This document shows, in pieces, positions 9,850 through 19,175 of a DNA stretch of 64,000 nucleotides. The DNA lies in NCBI GenBank assembly GCA_937136395.1, contig CAKZOI010000070.1:102563-166562 (forward strand). The letters are read 5' to 3'. How positions within the stretch are numbered: position 1 is the stretch's first letter; every line of letters starts with the position of its first letter. Source of the DNA: an uncultured Opitutia bacterium. GTDB lineage: Bacteria > Verrucomicrobiota > Verrucomicrobiia > Opitutales > Coraliomargaritaceae. The notes under the pieces are model-generated. The model was not told the origin of the DNA. It saw nothing but the letters and a program-made list of their open reading frames with translations, and did no database searches. A program made the translations under genes and the position numbers.

Positions 9850-10452
9850 TCAATGGTTGTGGTTATCAGGTTCCGTAGGATTATCCGTGCCCATAAATTC
9901 GCCACGAGTGACATGCCCCTCTGCAGAGATGTTTTCGCGGCGCACTACAGTCCAGGCGGTGAGCCAAAGGATTTTTAGGTCAAGTAGCAGAGACTGATTG
10001 TCGACATACCATTGATCGAGCTCAAATTGCTTTTCCCAGGTTAAGCCATTGCGACCGTTCACTTGTGCCCACCCAGTGATACCAGGGCGCAAGTCATGGC
10101 GGCGCGCTTGTTCGGGGCTGTAGCGATCGAGGTAAATTGTCGGGAGCGGGCGAGGCCCGACGAGGCTCATGTCGCCGATGAGCACGTTCCACAATTCCGG
10201 TAATTCGTCGAGGCTGGTGGATCGTAAGAACTGGCCCCAAGAAGTCATGCGCTCTGCGTCGCTTCCTTCACCTGTGCGCATGGTGCGAAACTTAAGAATA
10301 GAGAAGGCCGCTCCTTCGCGACCCGCCCGCACTTGCCTGAAGAACAGCGGGCGTCCTAACTTAAGCATCTGCAAAACACACAGCACTAGCAAAGGCACGC
10401 AGAGCACGCTTAAGCCGATTAGGCTGAGTAAAATGTCAAAGGCGCGCTTCAT
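9850..10452 (-). CDS. Undecaprenyl-phosphate sugar-1-phosphate transferase (small PglC-like type)
   Basis: A 200-residue monotopic phosphoglycosyl transferase that starts polysaccharide or glycan synthesis by placing a sugar-1-phosphate on undecaprenyl phosphate. It has one N-terminal hydrophobic helix (about 6-30), then the family signatures RPLFFRQVRAG, ILKFRTMR, the Asp-Glu catalytic dyad in STSLDELPELWNV, and SLVGPRPLP and RPGITGWAQVNGR. The length fits the minimal PglC form without the extra membrane helices of WcaJ. The nucleotidyltransferase lies just downstream on the same strand. Confidence 0.93.
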   Translation of the reverse strand: MKRAFDILLSLIGLSVLCVPLLVLCVLQMLKLGRPLFFRQVRAGREGAAFSILKFRTMRTGEGSDAERMTSWGQFLRSTSLDELPELWNVLIGDMSLVGPRPLPTIYLDRYSPEQARRHDLRPGITGWAQVNGRNGLTWEKQFELDQWYVDNQSLLLDLKILWLTAWTVVRRENISAEGHVTRGEFMGTDNPTEPDNHNH

Positions 10453-10595
10453 ATGTAGTGAGTTTTCTGTAAGTTTGGGGAATAGTCTACGATCTCATTC
10501 ACTCAAGCAAAGCAGTCAAACATAGCTTTGACAGGATTACACGAATATATAGTCTATAGATACTCGAAAATTAGAACTCAGAACGCCAACGAAAC

Positions 10596-11768
10596 ATGAT
10601 ACTCGACGCTAACGAACGCAGCTTTCCTCCATTTAGTTTAACTCGCTTACTGACCACATGCTTTGGTCATGGTAATGGTGAAAAAGTCTGTATTTTAATT
10701 GATCTGCCGAATCCAGCAGACATCGAAGACTTTAAATTTTTGGAAGACGAGACGCTGTCGATTCAAAACTATGGGCATGAGACGTTTTATAAAGGCTTCA
10801 AAGACGGTGGTCTCGAGGCCATGAATTGGACCGGCGGTGAGATTTTTGCCTACAAGGAAACGGGCGGCAGTAATCTCGATATGGAGGATGAATGCTACGA
10901 TCCGGATGGAAATTTGCTCAGTTTGGATAAAGATATCTATACGAACTACGACATCATCCTGACGGTATCGACCTTCTCCGCAACTGCGCCGCTCACAGCG
11001 AAGTGTAAGGAGTTTGGTTTTCGCGGGGCGACGCTTCATGGTCTCAACCAAATCATATTGGCAACTGGACTGTCGGTTGATTATGAGCTGGTGAGTGAAG
11101 AGGCCGAAAAGTTACGCCTTGGTTTGACGCATGCGGATCGTTTCGAGATTGATTTCGAAGTGGAGAGCAAAGTCTATACATTGAAGTTGCACACGAATGG
11201 GCAAGCCGCGCAAAAGAGTCATGGCCTGTGCCCCCCAGGGAAGCCTGATGTGGCCAACCTTCCAGCTGGCGAAGTCTATTTCGTGCCTGAAAGTGCAGAG
11301 GGTGTGTTCCCTTTCAAATACGATGAAAGCACAATCGGTCTATTGCATGTCGAGGACGGTAAGATTGTGAAATCTCAATTTGTTTATGGCGACTACGCAG
11401 AGATCGAAGATCACAACCGCCGGCTTCAAGAAGACCCGATGATTGGTGCACTGGGAGAGCTTGGTTTTGGCACGCAGGTGCTGCCGTTTTCAGGCCGTGA
11501 TATTCAAGACGAGAAAATCCTCGGCACCATCCACGTGGCGACAGGTCGTGACGATCACTTGGGAGGCAGCATCACTCCGGATCTCTTTAAGACGCATGAA
11601 AATGCATCACACGACGACGTGCTCTATGCGCCGCATAAGACCCCTGAGATTCGCTTGCAACAGGCACGCATGGTCAAAGGCGGTGAGACCACGGTATTGA
11701 TCGAGCATTATAAGCCCGCAAAATTTATGGTCGACCTACTCGAAGCGCCCTTGCCGGTAGAGGTGTAG
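10596..11768 (+). CDS. M29-like aminopeptidase family protein
   Basis: A 390-residue soluble protein. The C-terminal half has the order of motifs seen in M29 (AmpS/AmpT) metallo-aminopeptidases: NLPAGEVYFVPES, then a conserved GELGFGT, then DEKILGTIHVATGRDDHLGG. In that family these glutamates and histidines bind the two metal ions, so the protein probably removes N-terminal residues from peptides. The N-terminal half is less typical (ILIDLPNPADIEDF), so a different activity on a related fold is possible. It stands alone on the plus strand with no Shine-Dalgarno motif. Confidence 0.6.
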   Translation: MILDANERSFPPFSLTRLLTTCFGHGNGEKVCILIDLPNPADIEDFKFLEDETLSIQNYGHETFYKGFKDGGLEAMNWTGGEIFAYKETGGSNLDMEDECYDPDGNLLSLDKDIYTNYDIILTVSTFSATAPLTAKCKEFGFRGATLHGLNQIILATGLSVDYELVSEEAEKLRLGLTHADRFEIDFEVESKVYTLKLHTNGQAAQKSHGLCPPGKPDVANLPAGEVYFVPESAEGVFPFKYDESTIGLLHVEDGKIVKSQFVYGDYAEIEDHNRRLQEDPMIGALGELGFGTQVLPFSGRDIQDEKILGTIHVATGRDDHLGGSITPDLFKTHENASHDDVLYAPHKTPEIRLQQARMVKGGETTVLIEHYKPAKFMVDLLEAPLPVEV

Positions 11769-11770
11769 AG

Positions 11771-11853
11771 GTAGCGGCGGTCGTCCCTGACCGGCACACG
11801 TTACCGAGTGTTATTTGCCTCAGATGATGGCGTGCAGGGACGCGCGCCGCGAC
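11771..11853. repeat. REP pair (BIME-like), GTAGCGGC/GTCCCT family
   Basis: The left arm (11771-11795) reads GTAGCGGC, GGTC, loop GTCCCT, GACC, GGC. The right arm (11829-11853) is a related hairpin in inverse orientation with loop GTCCCT. The same family occurs at 26175-26268 with another stem. The pair lies between two plus-strand genes and contains the first ATG-like positions that would falsely lengthen the next gene. Confidence 0.72.
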
Positions 11854-11862
11854 CTTTTCGAT

Positions 11863-12609
11863 ATGCCGATTAATCCATACGAATCCGACGAGCTCTTGCA
11901 GCAGTATTTAGTTTTCCACTACGCCAGCGCGGAAGAGCAATTTCCGTATCCATTTGGTGGTGCAGATGCAGTCGATTTCCCAAAGCGCTGCGCTGTAGAG
12001 GGGCCTGATTTATCGAAAGTTAAACTGGGTGCGCGAGCGCTCGATTTAGGCTGTTCGGTCGGACGCTCAAGTTTTGAATTGGCACGTTACTGCGAAGAAG
12101 TGGTTGGAATTGATTACTCGGATGCGTTTGTGAATGCTGCGAAGCGCTTGCAAGAATGTGGCGTGCATCCGGCGACTCGACTCGATGAGGGGTCTGCGAG
12201 CACGGAACTGGAGGTCTGTGTGGATTCAGCGATTGATCGAAGTCGTGTTTCGTTTGAGCAGGGCGATGCGCAAAATATACGCGGAGATATCGGCCAGTTC
12301 GATGTGGTGATTGCCTGTAATTTAATTTGCCGAGTGCCTGAGCCGATGAAGGTATTGAATCGTTTAGTCGAACTCGTGAAGCCAGGTGGCCAGTTGTTTA
12401 TCACGACCCCGTTTACCTGGCTGGAGGAATATACACCTTCGTCAAATTGGTTGGGCGACGGCGCTCAAGATTCGTTTGCAGGTTTACGTCGTGCATTGGA
12501 GCCGAGCTTTGAGTTGGCGAAACGCTGGGATATGCAGTTCTTGATTCGTGAGCATGCGCGAAAATTTCAATACAGTGTGGCGCAAGCGAGTCGTTGGACG
12601 CGAATTTAA
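11863..12609 (+). CDS. SAM-dependent methyltransferase of the 4-mercaptohistidine N1-methyltransferase (OvoA C-terminal) type
   Basis: A 248-residue class I methyltransferase. The opening NPYESDELLQQYLVFHY, then FPKRCAVEG and the SAM-binding ALDLGCSVGRSSFELA, match the family equivalent to the C-terminal half of OvoA, which methylates 5-thiohistidine in the last step of ovothiol synthesis. The N-terminal sulfoxide synthase part of OvoA is absent here and not nearby, so the substrate is uncertain. The start at 11863 is preferred over the upstream ATG at 11824-11829 because that region belongs to a REP element. Confidence 0.78.
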   Translation: MPINPYESDELLQQYLVFHYASAEEQFPYPFGGADAVDFPKRCAVEGPDLSKVKLGARALDLGCSVGRSSFELARYCEEVVGIDYSDAFVNAAKRLQECGVHPATRLDEGSASTELEVCVDSAIDRSRVSFEQGDAQNIRGDIGQFDVVIACNLICRVPEPMKVLNRLVELVKPGGQLFITTPFTWLEEYTPSSNWLGDGAQDSFAGLRRALEPSFELAKRWDMQFLIREHARKFQYSVAQASRWTRI

Positions 12610-12637
12610 CTTATAGCGCCCAAAGCCTTTCGAGGGT

Positions 12638-13306
12638 TTACTCGCTACTAGCCTCTGTGGGATTGTCGATTTGTATGCTCTTGCCTGTCTCAGGATCGGG
12701 CACCACGGCGCCGCCAGAGATAATCACTTTCATGCCATCAGCGATGCTCATCTTGAGTTTGGTGACATCGCTCTCTGGCAGCATGAGCAAGAATCCACTG
12801 GTTGGATTTGGGGTGGTTGGAATGAAAATATTGAGTATGTTCTCTTTGATGGCTTGCTGGGTCTCCCCTTTGGCGTCGCCTGTTAAGAATCCGAGGACAT
12901 AGCAACGTGGGCGCGGATATTCGATGAGCACAACTTCTTGGAAGACCGCTTTCTTTTGCTGGCTAAAGGTATCGACGATCTGTTTGACCGTGCGGTAGAT
13001 CGTGTTGATCAGCGGCACACGATCGAGTAGTTGTTCGAGGCTACTAAGTATCATACGGCCTAAGAAAAACTTGGAGAAAAAACCAAGTAGTGTGATCAGC
13101 ATGAAGACGACCACGATGGAGATCAGCTTGAGTAATAATTCCACGGCAGGTAGATCGCGCCAGTCTGGGTCGAGATACCAGAAAAAGAAATTGCTCGCGG
13201 GCGTGCCGAGTTTTTCGAGCAGGAAGCTGATCACAATCATCGTCACTCCGAGCGGGAGGATGACAAGAACGCCTGTTATAAATGCATTACGAAGTGAGCG
13301 AAACAT
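12638..13306 (-). CDS. DUF502 family membrane protein
   Basis: A 222-residue protein with two N-terminal membrane helices (about 8-32 and 55-85) and a C-terminal soluble part. The sequence FITGVLVILPLGVTMIVISF, the segment RVPLINTIYRTVKQIVDTF and the later FIPTTPNPTSGFLLMLPES match DUF502, a conserved family of unknown function found in many Gram-negative bacteria and plants. It converges on the methyltransferase gene, whose stop is 29 bases away. Confidence 0.88.
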   Translation of the reverse strand: MFRSLRNAFITGVLVILPLGVTMIVISFLLEKLGTPASNFFFWYLDPDWRDLPAVELLLKLISIVVVFMLITLLGFFSKFFLGRMILSSLEQLLDRVPLINTIYRTVKQIVDTFSQQKKAVFQEVVLIEYPRPRCYVLGFLTGDAKGETQQAIKENILNIFIPTTPNPTSGFLLMLPESDVTKLKMSIADGMKVIISGGAVVPDPETGKSIQIDNPTEASSE

Positions 13307-13421
13307 GGTTTGGATTTTTCATGGAGTGCAACGCCTTGTGTATCTTATGGCGAGCCGGAAAGCGAGCAGGGGCGGAGGATTTTCGCTGTCGTATTCGATC
13401 TTGTTTTACATGTTAAATGTA

Positions 13422-13588
13422 TAAACCTAGATACAGCAGTCAGAATACTGAAGTCAGGAGTCAGTAGTTTATACTGAGAAACTTACAAACACAGAGAGCT
13501 TCGCCAAATGGGCGAAGCGTATAATTCTGCAATCGGTTGATTGTGAATCCTGTATTCCGACTTCTGAATCCTAACTGCTTTTTTTAGT
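13422..13588. repeat. Dispersed 166-base repeat, copy 2
   Basis: This is the second copy of the element at 8626-8792, with the same core and the same imperfect terminal inverted repeat, ending in GCTTTTTTT. Here it lies between two divergent genes (DUF502 and the VWA protein), whereas copy 1 lies between convergent genes, so it is not tied to one gene arrangement. It makes up most of the 331-base gap 13307-13637. Confidence 0.8.
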
Positions 13589-13637
13589 ATAAATCGGGTT
13601 TTGCCTTTGGGCGTATTGCAGGCAAGTGTTTCGCAGA

Positions 13638-14642
13638 ATGTCAGAAGTTCCTCAGAGCTCATCAAAGCCGCTACGTCGATCCAAGGTTGGACCGTTGGCC
13701 TTGGCCTTGTTGATTCAAGCGGCGATTCTCTTTCTTGCGGTATTTGTCGTGGTGCTTGTGCCTAGTTTTGATGAAGACCCAGAGTTCGTGGCTCGCAAGA
13801 AGATCTATCTACCGCAAAAGGAGCTCGAGCATAAGGTGGCACTTGCAGAATTTCAGAATGCCGCGAGTTCGCCGATGCAGATGGAGCGTATCAGCACATC
13901 GGCTTTGTTGCCCGATTCGATGCCCTCGTTGCCGGACATGCCAAAGAGTGAATTTAATCCTATTGAGCGTAGTCCTGCTGCTTTGCAGTCGGATACCTTG
14001 CTCGGGCAGTCTGGAGTTTTAGGCGCTTTGCAGGGCTTGAAGACCGAGTCGTCGTCGGCGTCTTTATTTGGTGTCGAGGATAGTGGGCAGCGTATTTTGA
14101 TTCTTTTTGATAACAGCTCCACGGTATGGAATAAGGCGAGCTCTGCTGGCGTTTCCACGGATGCTTTTGTGCGGGAGTTAGCGATGCTGATTGATGGGCT
14201 CAATGCCAATACACTCTTCGGGCTGGTTCCTTTCGCCCAGCAAGTCGGCACCTTCCGTGACTATATGATCGCGGCAGGCGCGCGCAATAAGCAGGCGGCG
14301 AAACAGTGGGTGATGGAGAACGTGCGCTCATCGCGAAAGTCAACACAGCTCCCTTTTGAGGTGAATGGGGTTCAAGGAGCACTCGCCGTTGCGTTTCAAA
14401 TGGAGCCCGAAGTGATCTTTATCATTTCGGATGGTGATTTTCAGCGCACGAAAACCGAAAAGGTTCGTGGCGGCGATGTGCCTTGGGATGATGTGGCGAA
14501 GACCCTGCGTGATTTGGTTCGTGAGTATGGTATTCAGCCACGGATTCATTTTATCGGCTTTAAAGTCGAAGCCGAAGCCGCTGATGAAATCGAGAAAATT
14601 ACACGTCGCTATAAAGGCAAGTTCAGTGACTTCACTCGGTGA
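13638..14642 (+). CDS. Membrane-anchored von Willebrand A-like domain protein
   Basis: A 334-residue protein with a basic N-terminus, one membrane helix (about 18-45), a low-complexity linker, and a C-terminal domain (about 150-330) of the VWA type. The MIDAS-like motif DNSST (D-x-S-x-T) follows the strand RILILF, and a second strand reads VIFIISDGD, so metal binding looks kept. VWA domains mediate protein contacts, often in periplasmic assemblies. An upstream in-frame GTG at 13626 would add four residues. The protein stands alone; its partner is unknown. Confidence 0.7.
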   Translation: MSEVPQSSSKPLRRSKVGPLALALLIQAAILFLAVFVVVLVPSFDEDPEFVARKKIYLPQKELEHKVALAEFQNAASSPMQMERISTSALLPDSMPSLPDMPKSEFNPIERSPAALQSDTLLGQSGVLGALQGLKTESSSASLFGVEDSGQRILILFDNSSTVWNKASSAGVSTDAFVRELAMLIDGLNANTLFGLVPFAQQVGTFRDYMIAAGARNKQAAKQWVMENVRSSRKSTQLPFEVNGVQGALAVAFQMEPEVIFIISDGDFQRTKTEKVRGGDVPWDDVAKTLRDLVREYGIQPRIHFIGFKVEAEAADEIEKITRRYKGKFSDFTR

Positions 14643-14653
14643 TGATTTCTTTT

Positions 14654-14744
14654 GTGGCGTCTGAGCTTGCTCAGGCCTGCGTCAGCAACGGTTGCGGGTT
14701 GGTGGCACGGATGCTCTGGGGGCGCGAGCAAGCTCGCACGCCAC
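14654..14744. repeat. REP pair (BIME-like), GTGGCGT family
   Basis: The left arm (14654-14677) is GTGGCGT, CTGAG, CTTG, CTCAG, GCC. The right arm (14720-14744, complement) is GTGGCGT, GCGAG, CTTG, CTCGC, GCCC. Stem bases differ but pair in both. It fills the space between two convergent genes. Confidence 0.75.
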
Positions 14745-14749
14745 ATTTG

Positions 14750-15877
14750 TTATTCTGCAATCGCTTCTTCTAGGTCTTTAACGAAACCGGCAACGATGCC
14801 TTCCCAGCTGAGGGTTTCGGCTGTTTGCCGGGCGGCTTTTCGGATGCTGGGCCATTGTTTATGATGAGTGAGCGCTTCGTCTAGCGATTGCATAAATGCA
14901 GCATTGTCGTTGTAGCTTGCTAGGTAGCCGCTGGTGCCGTGCTCGATGTAGCGACCAGGGGCGGCGTAGTCGTAAGCGAGTGTGACGAGACCCGATGCCA
15001 TGGCTTCGGTCACGACATTGCCAAAGGTTTCGGTGGCGCTGGGAAATACAAAGAGATCGGCGGAGGCATAGTGCCGTGCGAGATCGTCGCCTGTCTGCAT
15101 GCCGGCGAATATGTAGTCGGGGTGAGCTTTTTCGAGCTTGGCGCGCTCCGGGCCATCACCGACGAAAACACAGGCAGCATCGGGGTGCTTTTGTTTGATC
15201 TGCCCGAATGCTTTGGCGGCGAGTGGTATGTTCTTCTCGGCAGCAAGGCGGCTGACGAATAGGGCCACGATACTATTGTCGTCAGTTATGCCCCAGCGCT
15301 GGCGCAGTTGGAGGTCGCGTTTCACTGGGTTGAAGCACTCGGTGTCGACGCCTCGGCCGAGAAGGCGTGTGCCTTTGATGTTCATTGCTTCTATTTTGGT
15401 GATGACGTCTTTCGACGGTGCAAAGGTGCGTCGTGTTCGATTGTGGGTTTTACGTAGGAAGCCTTTCACCATCTTTTCTAGAATGGGTAGGTTATAGTGC
15501 CTCATATATTCGTGAAAATTGGTATGGAAGCCAGATACGATGGGGATGTTTAAATCTTCGGCAGCGCGGATGGCGGATTGGCCGAGTGGGCCTTCAGTGC
15601 CTGCGTAGATAATGTCGGGCGTATCGTAGGACCAAAGTTTTTTGAGCTTTCGGCGACAGGGTAGCCCAAAGCGTAAGCCGTCGTAGCCAGGGAGAGGCAG
15701 GCCGTTGACGATCGTTTCATCCGCATAGATGGCGTTTGGTGCTTCGGAGCTTTGGCGTGGACGCACGATACACACGCGGTGTCCCTGCTTGCCGAGTTCG
15801 CTGCTGATGCGATGGAGTGTCATGGCAACTCCATTGACTTCTGGTGGATAGGTTTCGGTGACGATGCAGAGTTTCAT
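14750..15877 (-). CDS. Glycosyltransferase family 4 protein
   Basis: A 375-residue GT-B enzyme. The N-terminal acceptor domain opens with KLCIVTETYPPEVNGVAMTL, typical of GT4 mannosyl- or sulfoquinovosyl-type transferases; the C-terminal domain carries the nucleotide-sugar binding glutamates in ETFGNVVTEAMASG. It transfers a sugar from a nucleotide donor to a lipid or glycan acceptor at the inner face of the membrane. The start at 15877 is chosen because the family begins there; a longer frame to 15988 has no family similarity. Exact donor and acceptor cannot be told, but GDP-fucose genes lie nearby. Confidence 0.88.
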   Translation of the reverse strand: MKLCIVTETYPPEVNGVAMTLHRISSELGKQGHRVCIVRPRQSSEAPNAIYADETIVNGLPLPGYDGLRFGLPCRRKLKKLWSYDTPDIIYAGTEGPLGQSAIRAAEDLNIPIVSGFHTNFHEYMRHYNLPILEKMVKGFLRKTHNRTRRTFAPSKDVITKIEAMNIKGTRLLGRGVDTECFNPVKRDLQLRQRWGITDDNSIVALFVSRLAAEKNIPLAAKAFGQIKQKHPDAACVFVGDGPERAKLEKAHPDYIFAGMQTGDDLARHYASADLFVFPSATETFGNVVTEAMASGLVTLAYDYAAPGRYIEHGTSGYLASYNDNAAFMQSLDEALTHHKQWPSIRKAARQTAETLSWEGIVAGFVKDLEEAIAE

Positions 15878-15979
15878 AATAATTATGGGTGACAGGTTGT
15901 GGGATGCCTGCGCTACATGGTTGCCAAGTGTTCGGCAGAGCCTCTGGATAGACAAGTCGAGATCGTCTACGTCACACAA

Positions 15980-16864
15980 ATGGAACAAACATTACACATT
16001 ATCACGGGGCCCACCGCTGTGGGCAAAACTGAGTTTGCACTCAGTTACGCCGAGGAATATGGCGCGGAAATTGTCTCTTGCGACGCCTCGCTTATCTACC
16101 GTGGGATGGATATTGGCACGGCCAAGCCCTCGAGGGAAGAGATGGCACGTGTGCCGCATCATTTGATCGATGTGAATCCTGTCGATGAGCCCTACGACAT
16201 TGTCGCTTATGTGCGTGATGCCCAGGCCGCAGTGGCAGATATTTTTGCGCGAGGTCGATCCGTCGTGGTGACGGGTGGAAGTGGGTTTTATTTGAAGAGT
16301 TTTTTTGCGCCAGTAATCGACGTGGTCAAAGTCAGTGATACGGTGCGTGCACAAGTGGCGGCCCTTCATGAATCGGAGGGCTTGCAGGGTTTACTTGCTG
16401 AACTGAGCCGTCGTAGTCCACATGGTTATGGGAATTTAGATATTAAAAATCCACGCCGCGTCTTGCGTGCGCTCGAACGGTGTATTGCGTCAGGCAAAGA
16501 CTTGCCGAGCCTACAAGCTGATTTTGCTGCTCGCCCAGAGCCTTATGCTGATTTCACTAAGCACTATGTGTTGTTGGAGCGTGACAAGGAGAACTTGAAG
16601 CAGCGTATAGCGCGTCGAGCTGAACAGATGCTAGATCAGGGCTTGGTTGAGGAGGTGGAACAGTTGAGGGAGTGTGGAATCGAAGCCAACCCCAGTGCTG
16701 CTTCGGCGATCGGCTACCGGGAGACATTGTGCTTTTTACGGGGCGAGCTTGCGCGCGAGGCGCTGTTGCCTGCCATCATTCAGAATACCAATCATCTCGT
16801 TAAAAAGCAGCGCACATGGTTTCGTTCCCAGATACGTAGACCCGATGATTTAGTGGCGTTTTAA
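15980..16864 (+). CDS. miaA: tRNA dimethylallyltransferase
   Basis: A 294-residue MiaA, which adds a dimethylallyl group to A37 of tRNAs that read codons beginning with U. The P-loop GPTAVGKT is at residues 9-16, followed by SCDASLIYRGMDIGTAKP (the usual DSRQVY is DASLIY here), VTGGSGFYLKSF and, near the C-terminus, the conserved AIGYRE. The start at 15980 is chosen because an upstream in-frame ATG at 15899 would add a stretch with no family similarity, which overlaps the promoter region of the divergent glycosyltransferase. Confidence 0.95.
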   Translation: MEQTLHIITGPTAVGKTEFALSYAEEYGAEIVSCDASLIYRGMDIGTAKPSREEMARVPHHLIDVNPVDEPYDIVAYVRDAQAAVADIFARGRSVVVTGGSGFYLKSFFAPVIDVVKVSDTVRAQVAALHESEGLQGLLAELSRRSPHGYGNLDIKNPRRVLRALERCIASGKDLPSLQADFAARPEPYADFTKHYVLLERDKENLKQRIARRAEQMLDQGLVEEVEQLRECGIEANPSAASAIGYRETLCFLRGELAREALLPAIIQNTNHLVKKQRTWFRSQIRRPDDLVAF

Positions 16865-17034
16865 TGCCCGAGACGTCCTATTTTAGCGATTTAAGGCGTT
16901 GCTTCATTGCATTCTAAGAAATTACTCGACTGAACTAGGCTCTGACCTTTCATTCTCACCCTGTTTGTCATCTAAAATCAATCTTTGATTAGAGATCGCT
17001 GAGCCGAAGAAAATTTATAAATTATACTCTTATT

Positions 17035-18153
17035 ATGAAAAAAGCGCTTATTACTGGAGTGACTGGTCAAGATGGATCTTACCTCGCCGAATTCTTATTG
17101 GAAAAAGGATACGAAGTTCACGGCATTAAGCGACGGGCATCCTCATTAAATACGCAACGGGTGGATCACATCTATGAAGATCCGCATATTGAGAATGCTC
17201 GTTTCCACCTCCATTATGGAGATTTGACCGATTCATCTAATCTGACTCGAATAATTAGCGAAGTGCAGCCCGATGAGGTGTATAATCTTGGAGCGCAGTC
17301 GCACGTGGCTGTTTCATTTGAATCGCCTGAGTATACCGCTGATGTGGATGCCCTTGGCACACTGCGTTTACTAGAAGCAATTCGTTTTCTTGGTTTGGAG
17401 AAGAAGACTAAATTTTATCAAGCCTCTACATCCGAACTATTTGGTGAGGTTCAGGAAATTCCTCAAAAGGAAACGACTCCGTTTTACCCGCGCTCTCCGT
17501 ATGCAGCCGCTAAAATGTATGCGTATTGGATCACGGTGAATTATCGGGAGTCCTACGGAATGTATGCGTGTAATGGCATTCTCTTTAATCATGAGTCACC
17601 TCGTCGTGGTGAGACTTTTGTGACTCGCAAAATTACGCGGGCTTTGGCGAATATTGCCCAAGGTTTGGAAAAATGTCTCTATCTGGGTAACATGGACGCG
17701 TTACGCGATTGGGGGCATGCTAAGGATTATGTGCGTATGCAGTGGATGATGCTTCAGCAAGAAGAAGCCGAAGATTTTGTCATCGCCACGGGCAAGCAGA
17801 TATCGGTGCGTGAGTTTGTGACGATGTCGGCTCGTGAGGCTGGCATTGAATTAGAATTTTCAGGCGAAGGCGTTGAAGAGATCGCGACGATTACGGCCGT
17901 AGATCAAACGAAAGCTCCATCGGTTTCCGTGGGTGATGTGATTGTTCAGGTGGACCCACGTTATTTCCGCCCTGCGGAAGTCGAAACACTGCTCGGAGAT
18001 CCGAGCAAGGCGAAGGCCAAACTAGGCTGGGTTCCTGAAATTACCGTTGAGGAAATGTGCGCAGAGATGGTCGCTAATGATCTGGACATCGCAAAGCGTC
18101 ATGCGCTCTTGGAGTTGCATGGTTATAATGTTGCGGTCTCCTTTGAGTCTTAA
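17035..18153 (+). CDS. gmd: GDP-mannose 4,6-dehydratase
   Basis: A 372-residue short-chain dehydrogenase of the Gmd family, the first step from GDP-mannose to GDP-L-fucose. The NADP-binding [19 protein letters not shown] is at the N-terminus; the catalytic Ser/Thr is in STSELFGEV (about 130) and the Tyr-x3-Lys pair in [25 protein letters not shown] is also typical. fcl follows 20 bases later, so the two form an operon. A TATACT word sits 15 bases before the ATG but no good -35 partner is seen. Confidence 0.97.
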   Translation: MKKALITGVTGQDGSYLAEFLLEKGYEVHGIKRRASSLNTQRVDHIYEDPHIENARFHLHYGDLTDSSNLTRIISEVQPDEVYNLGAQSHVAVSFESPEYTADVDALGTLRLLEAIRFLGLEKKTKFYQASTSELFGEVQEIPQKETTPFYPRSPYAAAKMYAYWITVNYRESYGMYACNGILFNHESPRRGETFVTRKITRALANIAQGLEKCLYLGNMDALRDWGHAKDYVRMQWMMLQQEEAEDFVIATGKQISVREFVTMSAREAGIELEFSGEGVEEIATITAVDQTKAPSVSVGDVIVQVDPRYFRPAEVETLLGDPSKAKAKLGWVPEITVEEMCAEMVANDLDIAKRHALLELHGYNVAVSFES

Positions 18154-18173
18154 ATAACGAACCTTAGCGCACT

Positions 18174-19112
18174 ATGAAAAAGTTACTCATTCTCGGAGCT
18201 AGTGGGATGGTCGGTTCTGCACTTGTGCGAGCTGCTAAGCAACGAGGCTACAGTTATATTCTAGAGCCCACGAGCCGAGATCTTGACCTGATTAACCAGG
18301 CGCAAACACATGCGTATATGGAAGAGCATCGTCCAGATGCAGTGGTGATTGCCGCGGCCATGGTGGGTGGGATTCATGCAAACAGCACCTATCCAGCTGA
18401 TTTTATTTATAAGAACTTAATGATCGCCGCCAATGCGATTGAAGGGGCTTATCAGGCGGGTGTGAAACGTCTGATGTTTTTGGGGAGCACCTGCATCTAT
18501 CCGAAATTTGCGGAGCAACCGATGCAGGAGGCGTCTTTACTCACGTCTGCACTTGAGCCAACTAACGAGGCGTATGCCATCGCTAAGATCGCGGGTTTGA
18601 AACTTTGCCAACACTACCGTCAGCAGTATGGCGTGCTATATCACTCCGCGATGCCGACTAATCTTTACGGGCAAGGGGACAATTATCATCCGCAAAACTC
18701 ACATGTATTGCCTGCGTTGATACGCCGCTTCCATGAGGCGAAGGAAAACAACACACCAGAAGTCGCGATTTGGGGCACTGGCACGCCGCTTCGTGAGTTT
18801 CTGCACGCAGACGATGCGGCGGCGGGCATCTTGCATTTACTCGAACTGGAAAATCCGCCCGAGTGGGTGAATCTTGGTTGCGGCACCGATATTTCCATTG
18901 GTGATCTGGCCCGTTTGGTCAAAGACGCCGTCGGCTATCAGGGTGAATTGACCTTCGATACCAGCAAGCCAGATGGCACGCCGCGTAAGCTGACGGATAT
19001 TTCTAAGATCAAGGAAACCGGTTGGGAGCCAAAGATTCCCATCGAACAAGGTGTCACCATGGCCTACCAGTCGTTTTTGGATGAGAAAGCGGCAGGCACC
19101 TTGCGCGAATAG
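18174..19112 (+). CDS. fcl: GDP-L-fucose synthase
   Basis: A 312-residue epimerase/reductase (WcaG family) that converts the Gmd product to GDP-L-fucose. It has the dinucleotide motif [10 protein letters not shown], the segment [17 protein letters not shown], the catalytic Ser region [14 protein letters not shown] and Tyr-x3-Lys in YAIAKIAG, and the family motif [14 protein letters not shown]. It is the second gene of the gmd-fcl operon. The product is most likely used for fucose-containing polysaccharide. Confidence 0.96.
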   Translation: MKKLLILGASGMVGSALVRAAKQRGYSYILEPTSRDLDLINQAQTHAYMEEHRPDAVVIAAAMVGGIHANSTYPADFIYKNLMIAANAIEGAYQAGVKRLMFLGSTCIYPKFAEQPMQEASLLTSALEPTNEAYAIAKIAGLKLCQHYRQQYGVLYHSAMPTNLYGQGDNYHPQNSHVLPALIRRFHEAKENNTPEVAIWGTGTPLREFLHADDAAAGILHLLELENPPEWVNLGCGTDISIGDLARLVKDAVGYQGELTFDTSKPDGTPRKLTDISKIKETGWEPKIPIEQGVTMAYQSFLDEKAAGTLRE

Positions 19113-19175
19113 TCGCGAGGGCCCAAGCTGCAAGCTGCGGTTGCAATTGCGCCGCTAGATGGTTTGCTGGTATGT

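Noticed and set aside
11815..11862. N-terminal extension of the methyltransferase gene
   Set aside because: The extra codons lie in the right arm of a REP pair, and family similarity starts with NPYES right after the ATG at 11863.
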